Shown here: piece after piece, positions 53,856-56,538 of the stretch
Layout: each line of letters begins with the position of its first letter
Position numbering within the stretch: position 1 is the stretch's first letter
Assembly: GCA_902791865.1 (NCBI GenBank)
Contig: CADAXK010000019.1
Span: forward strand, 1 to 56,538
Length of the DNA stretch: 56,538 nucleotides
Direction: 5' to 3'
DNA from: an uncultured Bacteroidia bacterium
GTDB lineage: Bacteria > Bacteroidota > Bacteroidia > Bacteroidales > ML635J-15
Program-made: the position numbers and the translations under genes
The notes under the pieces: generated by a model
Told to the model about the DNA's origin: nothing
Databases searched by the model: none
The model's input: only the letters and a program-made list of their open reading frames with translations

Positions 53856-54770
53856 CTATCTTACACGGACTTTGCGCCCCAGTTGAAGCACAGTATTAGG
53901 TGTGAGATTGTTATTAAGTGAACATATTTTGCTAACCGAGGTACCATATTTGCGAGCAAGAGCGCTCAATGTGTCGCCCTGACGGATGATATGATATGTA
54001 CCATCACCAGTCTCTACCGTACTTGCCGAAGATGAAGAGGAAGACGATGAAGAATACCTTGCCGTTGAATTAAGCTTGTTGCGCGGTAGCACGAGTGTGT
54101 CGCAACGCAGGGTTGTGTCCTTCCAGTTGACAATCGTCTCGGGGTCGAACGGAAAGCCCTTGTATCGGGTCTCAAAATGCAGGTGCGGACCTGTGCTTCG
54201 TCCCGTGCTTCCACCAAGACCAACAGCCTCGCCAACATCAACAGGCTCATTTTCGCGGACAAGAATCTTCGACAAATGCCCGTAATATGTTTCTAGTCCG
54301 TTGGCGTGACGCACAACGACCAAATTTCCGTAGCCTCCGCAATATCCAGTATACCTAACCTTGCCTTCGAAAGCCGAATATACGGGATCGCCTACATTTA
54401 GAGGTATGTCGCTTCCGGTGTGAGCGCGTCCGTGCCGCCAGCCGTACTTTGAATACACAAAGCCAATGCGCGGCATACAGAAGTCTGTGGAATCCTCGAT
54501 GAGCGGCAAAACTATGGTATCGGGAAGCGTTGCAATGTCAAAATTCCTATAGGCATTATGGTCGGTTGTAACCCAATCGGAATCGTACTGTTCCGAGTTT
54601 ATGTGCTTGGGTTTTGGCATTGTAAGCGAATCCCAAGTCATATTGTCGTATATTACAATCTTCACATACTTGTCGGCGGTAGATAAAGTATCCACCGAAA
54701 CTCTTGCTATTCCCTGCGCAAAAATTTCGGCGGACAGAAACAATAAAAACAAAAACAAATATCTTTTCAT
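53856..54770 (-). CDS. M23 metallopeptidase with LysM domain
   Basis: The start at 54770 (MKRYLFLFLLFLSAEIFAQ) is a signal peptide; the longer ORF start is upstream of the promoter. The 304-residue product has an M23 domain with zinc ligands in GRAHTGSDI and HLHFE and the structural run GGYGNLVVVRHANGLETYYGH. A Ser-rich linker and a C-terminal LysM (YHIIRQGDTLSALARKYGTS) follow. It is predicted to cut peptidoglycan cross-links, or to act as a divisome activator, in the periplasm. The -7 box lies 5 nt before the ATG, so the mRNA should be leaderless. Confidence 0.92.
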   Translation of the reverse strand: MKRYLFLFLLFLSAEIFAQGIARVSVDTLSTADKYVKIVIYDNMTWDSLTMPKPKHINSEQYDSDWVTTDHNAYRNFDIATLPDTIVLPLIEDSTDFCMPRIGFVYSKYGWRHGRAHTGSDIPLNVGDPVYSAFEGKVRYTGYCGGYGNLVVVRHANGLETYYGHLSKILVRENEPVDVGEAVGLGGSTGRSTGPHLHFETRYKGFPFDPETIVNWKDTTLRCDTLVLPRNKLNSTARYSSSSSSSSSASTVETGDGTYHIIRQGDTLSALARKYGTSVSKICSLNNNLTPNTVLQLGRKVRVR

Positions 54771-54775
54771 GGTTG

Positions 54776-54783
54776 CAAAGATA
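54776..54783 (-). promoter_or_regulatory. -7 box touching the M23 peptidase start
   Basis: Reverse-strand TATCTTTG, then CAACC, then ATG: the same 5-nt spacing as for SRP RNA. Confidence 0.7.
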
Positions 54784-54850
54784 AGCAAAATTCATGGGAA
54801 TGCAAGTTTACTTTGGCAAATTATAGAAGAGGTACATTGTACCAAACAAA

Positions 54851-54873
54851 AAAGCCGCTTTATCAGCGGCTTT
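54851..54873 (-). terminator. Terminator after tRNA-Glu
   Basis: AAAGCCGC (54851-54858) pairs with GCGGCTTT (54866-54873); T-run on the minus strand. Confidence 0.85.
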
Positions 54874-54875
54874 CG

Positions 54876-54947
54876 CAGTCCGGCGGGGAATCGAACCCCG
54901 ATTACCAGAATGAAAATCTGACGTCCTAACCATTAGACGATCGGACC
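54876..54947 (-). tRNA. tRNA-Glu (anticodon TTC)
   Basis: The reverse strand gives GGTCCGATCGTCTAATGG and so on, with anticodon loop TTTTCAT and T arm CGGGG/CCCCG. The acceptor has a G-T first pair, as usual for this tRNA, and an apparent A-C mismatch at pair 7-66. No CCA is encoded. Confidence 0.93.
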
Positions 54948-54971
54948 AAAATTCCCATCGTTTTGGGACTG

Positions 54972-54979
54972 CAAAATTA
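54972..54979 (-). promoter_or_regulatory. -7 box for tRNA-Glu
   Basis: Reverse-strand TAATTTTG, 24 nt before the tRNA 5' end. Confidence 0.6.
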
Positions 54980-55189
54980 GCATATCAAAATAACATGGCA
55001 AAATGTTTTTTCACTTTTTTTTGAAAAATATTGCATCTGGAACATTTAAAAACATATAAACAACTACAAATCAAGATATTAAACACAAGTCCAAGAAAAG
55101 ATACTTTTAATGTCTGGCGGATATAATATCCTTATATTCTTACCTTCGTGATTACAAATCCCGAAGGACACAAGGACTCATATAAAAAA

Positions 55190-55211
55190 GGTCGGAAATG
55201 AGTTTCCGACC
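55190..55211 (-). terminator. Terminator after yebC
   Basis: GGTCGGAAA (55190-55198), loop TGAG, TTTCCGACC (55203-55211); T-run on the minus strand. Confidence 0.85.
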
Positions 55212-55235
55212 TTAATATCATCAATAAATAATCTT

Positions 55236-55985
55236 CTATTCTTCCATTGAAGCGATGATTTCGTCTGTCATTTCCATATTGTGGAATACATTTACAACAT
55301 CATCGTCGTCTTCAAGAACATCTATGAGCTTCAAAACACCCTTTGCATCTTCGGGTGAAATAACCTTGGTGTCGTTCGGAATTCTTCTGAGTTCGGCACA
55401 GGTAGGAACAATATTCATTTCTTCCAATTTCTTGTTTACTGCGCCAAAGTCTTCGAATGAGCTAGTTACTGTTATGGTTTCATCATCCATTTCGATGTCT
55501 TCAGCACCAGCGTCAATTATTTCGAGTTCAAAATCGTCCATGTTGATTGAATCTGACATTGGAATCTCAAATACACCCTTGCGTTCGAAAAGGAAACTCA
55601 ACGAACCGTTTGTTCCGAGAGTTCCGTTGAACTTGTTGAAAGCTGCACGAACTGAAGAAACTGTCCTGTTGTTGTTGTCGGACAAGCATTCAACGAACAA
55701 TGCAATACCATGAGCAGCGTATCCTTCGAAGGTAATTTCCATGAAGTTTGCACCATCCTGATCACCTTTCTTGATAGCTCTTTCAATGTTATCCTTAGGC
55801 ATGTTAACACCCTTTGCATTCTGAACTGCAAGTCTCAACTTTGCATTATAGTTGGGGTCGGTTCCTCCGCCTTCCTTTACTGCTATTGTTATTTCCTTTG
55901 CTAACTTTGAGAAAATCTTTGATCTCTTAGCGTCCAATGCGCCTTTCTTTCTCTTAATCGTTGACCATTTATTATGTCCTGACAT
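55236..55985 (-). CDS. yebC: YebC/PmpR (TACO1) family protein
   Basis: The 249-residue product begins with the family signature MSGHNKWSTIKRKKGALDAK. It continues with KVNMPKDNIERAIKKG-like sequence (here GVNMPKDNIERAIKKG) and an acidic C-terminus. Family members are described as transcription regulators and, more recently, as factors that relieve ribosome stalling at proline runs. It is monocistronic, with a -7 box at 56024 and a terminator. Confidence 0.95.
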   Translation of the reverse strand: MSGHNKWSTIKRKKGALDAKRSKIFSKLAKEITIAVKEGGGTDPNYNAKLRLAVQNAKGVNMPKDNIERAIKKGDQDGANFMEITFEGYAAHGIALFVECLSDNNNRTVSSVRAAFNKFNGTLGTNGSLSFLFERKGVFEIPMSDSINMDDFELEIIDAGAEDIEMDDETITVTSSFEDFGAVNKKLEEMNIVPTCAELRRIPNDTKVISPEDAKGVLKLIDVLEDDDDVVNVFHNMEMTDEIIASMEE

Positions 55986-56023
55986 ATAACTTTTATTTTA
56001 TTTAACTTTTCAAAAATGATGCA

Positions 56024-56031
56024 CAAAATTA
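56024..56031 (-). promoter_or_regulatory. -7 box for yebC
   Basis: Reverse-strand TAATTTTG, 38 nt before the ATG at 55985. Confidence 0.55.
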
Positions 56032-56087
56032 CAAAATATTTTTTTTCCACACACTATTAAGCAAAAAAAATAGTCATATAAAACAAA

Positions 56088-56113
56088 AATAGGGATGGAA
56101 AACCATCCCTATT
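56088..56113 (-). terminator. Terminator after the right-edge T9SS protein
   Basis: AATAGGGATGG (56088-56098), loop AAAA, CCATCCCTATT (56103-56113); T-run on the minus strand. Confidence 0.85.
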
Positions 56114-56130
56114 CCTTGAACTTGATATAC

Positions 56131-56538
56131 TTAATATATTATTGTCAATGTACCTTCGTATGCTTCGTTGCCAGTATTCAAATTAATTATGTACATATAA
56201 ACACCTGCTGGAGCCATGCTGCCGCCTCTTATCTTACCATCCCAACTACCTTCTGTTCCTTCTGCTTCATACAGGAGCTGTCCCCACCTATTAAATACAT
56301 ATATGTGCGCTTTCGGGAACATGTCAATATTTCCAATCTCCCAGGTATCGTTGATGCCGTCGCCGTTTGGTGTGAATACATTCGGTATCTTGAGGCAGTC
56401 TGCATAGCTCGGATTGATTGTAACATTGGTAGAATATGTACAACTGTTGGCATCGACTACGCTTACCGTGTACTCACCTGCATAGAGCGCACTTATTACT
56501 GGCTGGTCGCTGTAGCGGTCCGACCATCCGTACATGTA
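56131..56538 (-). CDS. C-terminal end of a T9SS type B cargo protein, partial
   Basis: The reading frame is open to the right edge, so only the last 135 residues are seen. They comprise the end of an SprB-like repeat (ALYAGEYTVSVVDANSCTYS) and a gliding-motility-type (type B) sorting domain: IPNVFTPNGDGINDTWEIG, then IYVFNRWGQLLYE and SMAPAGVYMYII. Type B domains direct T9SS export, often with PorP/SprF-like partners. The gene's body lies beyond the window. Confidence 0.93.
   Translation of the reverse strand, partial: YMYGWSDRYSDQPVISALYAGEYTVSVVDANSCTYSTNVTINPSYADCLKIPNVFTPNGDGINDTWEIGNIDMFPKAHIYVFNRWGQLLYEAEGTEGSWDGKIRGGSMAPAGVYMYIINLNTGNEAYEGTLTIIY

Noticed and set aside
1..56538. Window as a closed plasmid or phage
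   Set aside because: It contains ATP synthase, proS, holA, mutS2, SRP RNA and tRNAs, with no replication, partition or phage genes and no terminal overlap between the edges.

Overview
The window looks like a chromosomal contig from a member of the Bacteroidota, most likely order Bacteroidales. The signs are -7 promoter boxes of the form TAnnTTTG in front of most genes, several type IX secretion system (T9SS) cargo proteins with both sorting-domain types, a DUF4293 membrane protein, a bactofilin-AtpZ gene pair, a TamL-type lipoprotein and a type B ribosomal L31. Base composition is AT-rich. I see no phage, plasmid, insertion sequence or CRISPR locus.

Layout. 1-5655 (minus): a giant multidomain T9SS surface protein that runs off the left edge. 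6025-8872 (minus): a beta-helix/Ig-repeat T9SS protein broken by a 32-bp deletion. 9108-14227 (minus): F-type ATP synthase genes atpB-E-F-H-A-G. 14503-16247 (minus): the N-terminal half of a split transketolase, a small secreted protein and an LEA-like lipoprotein. 16512-17488 (plus): bactofilin, AtpZ and an AtpI-like membrane protein. 17612-19603 (plus): a DksA-like protein and kbl. 19876-30384 (plus): a 3502-residue GLUG-repeat T9SS protein. 30445-33386 (minus): mutS2 and a DivIC-like division protein. 33719-36071 (plus): holA, gmhB-like phosphatase and a class IV aminotransferase-like protein. Then tRNA-Pro, DUF4293, rlmI-like, a conserved unknown and proS. 40413-45952 (plus): a Tyr/His/Ser-rich lipoprotein, a FadL-type barrel and TamL. 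46141-48008 (plus): etfB-etfA. 48419-49979 (minus): a class III aminotransferase and a stand-alone receiver domain. 50315-50410 (minus): SRP RNA. 50510-52364 (plus): pyrC and a cysteine-less thioredoxin-like protein. 52697-55985 (minus): a nitroreductase lipoprotein, rpmE2, an M23/LysM endopeptidase, tRNA-Glu and yebC. 56131-56538 (minus): the C-terminal end of another T9SS type B cargo.

The themes are core housekeeping (energy, translation, replication and repair) and cell-surface biogenesis. Three very large or repetitive exported proteins, a TamL-type assembly factor, a FadL barrel and a wall endopeptidase fit an organism with a busy T9SS-decorated surface.

The most interesting points are: a repeat deletion that cuts off a T9SS sorting signal, with a G9 tract in the same gene's promoter region and near-identical terminators on both sides; promoters placed so close to start codons that the mRNAs should be leaderless, with the SRP RNA as an internal ruler; a compositionally extreme lipoprotein next to an outer-membrane barrel; enzymes that have lost key catalytic residues; and a mosaic of short dispersed repeats that fills many intergenic gaps.
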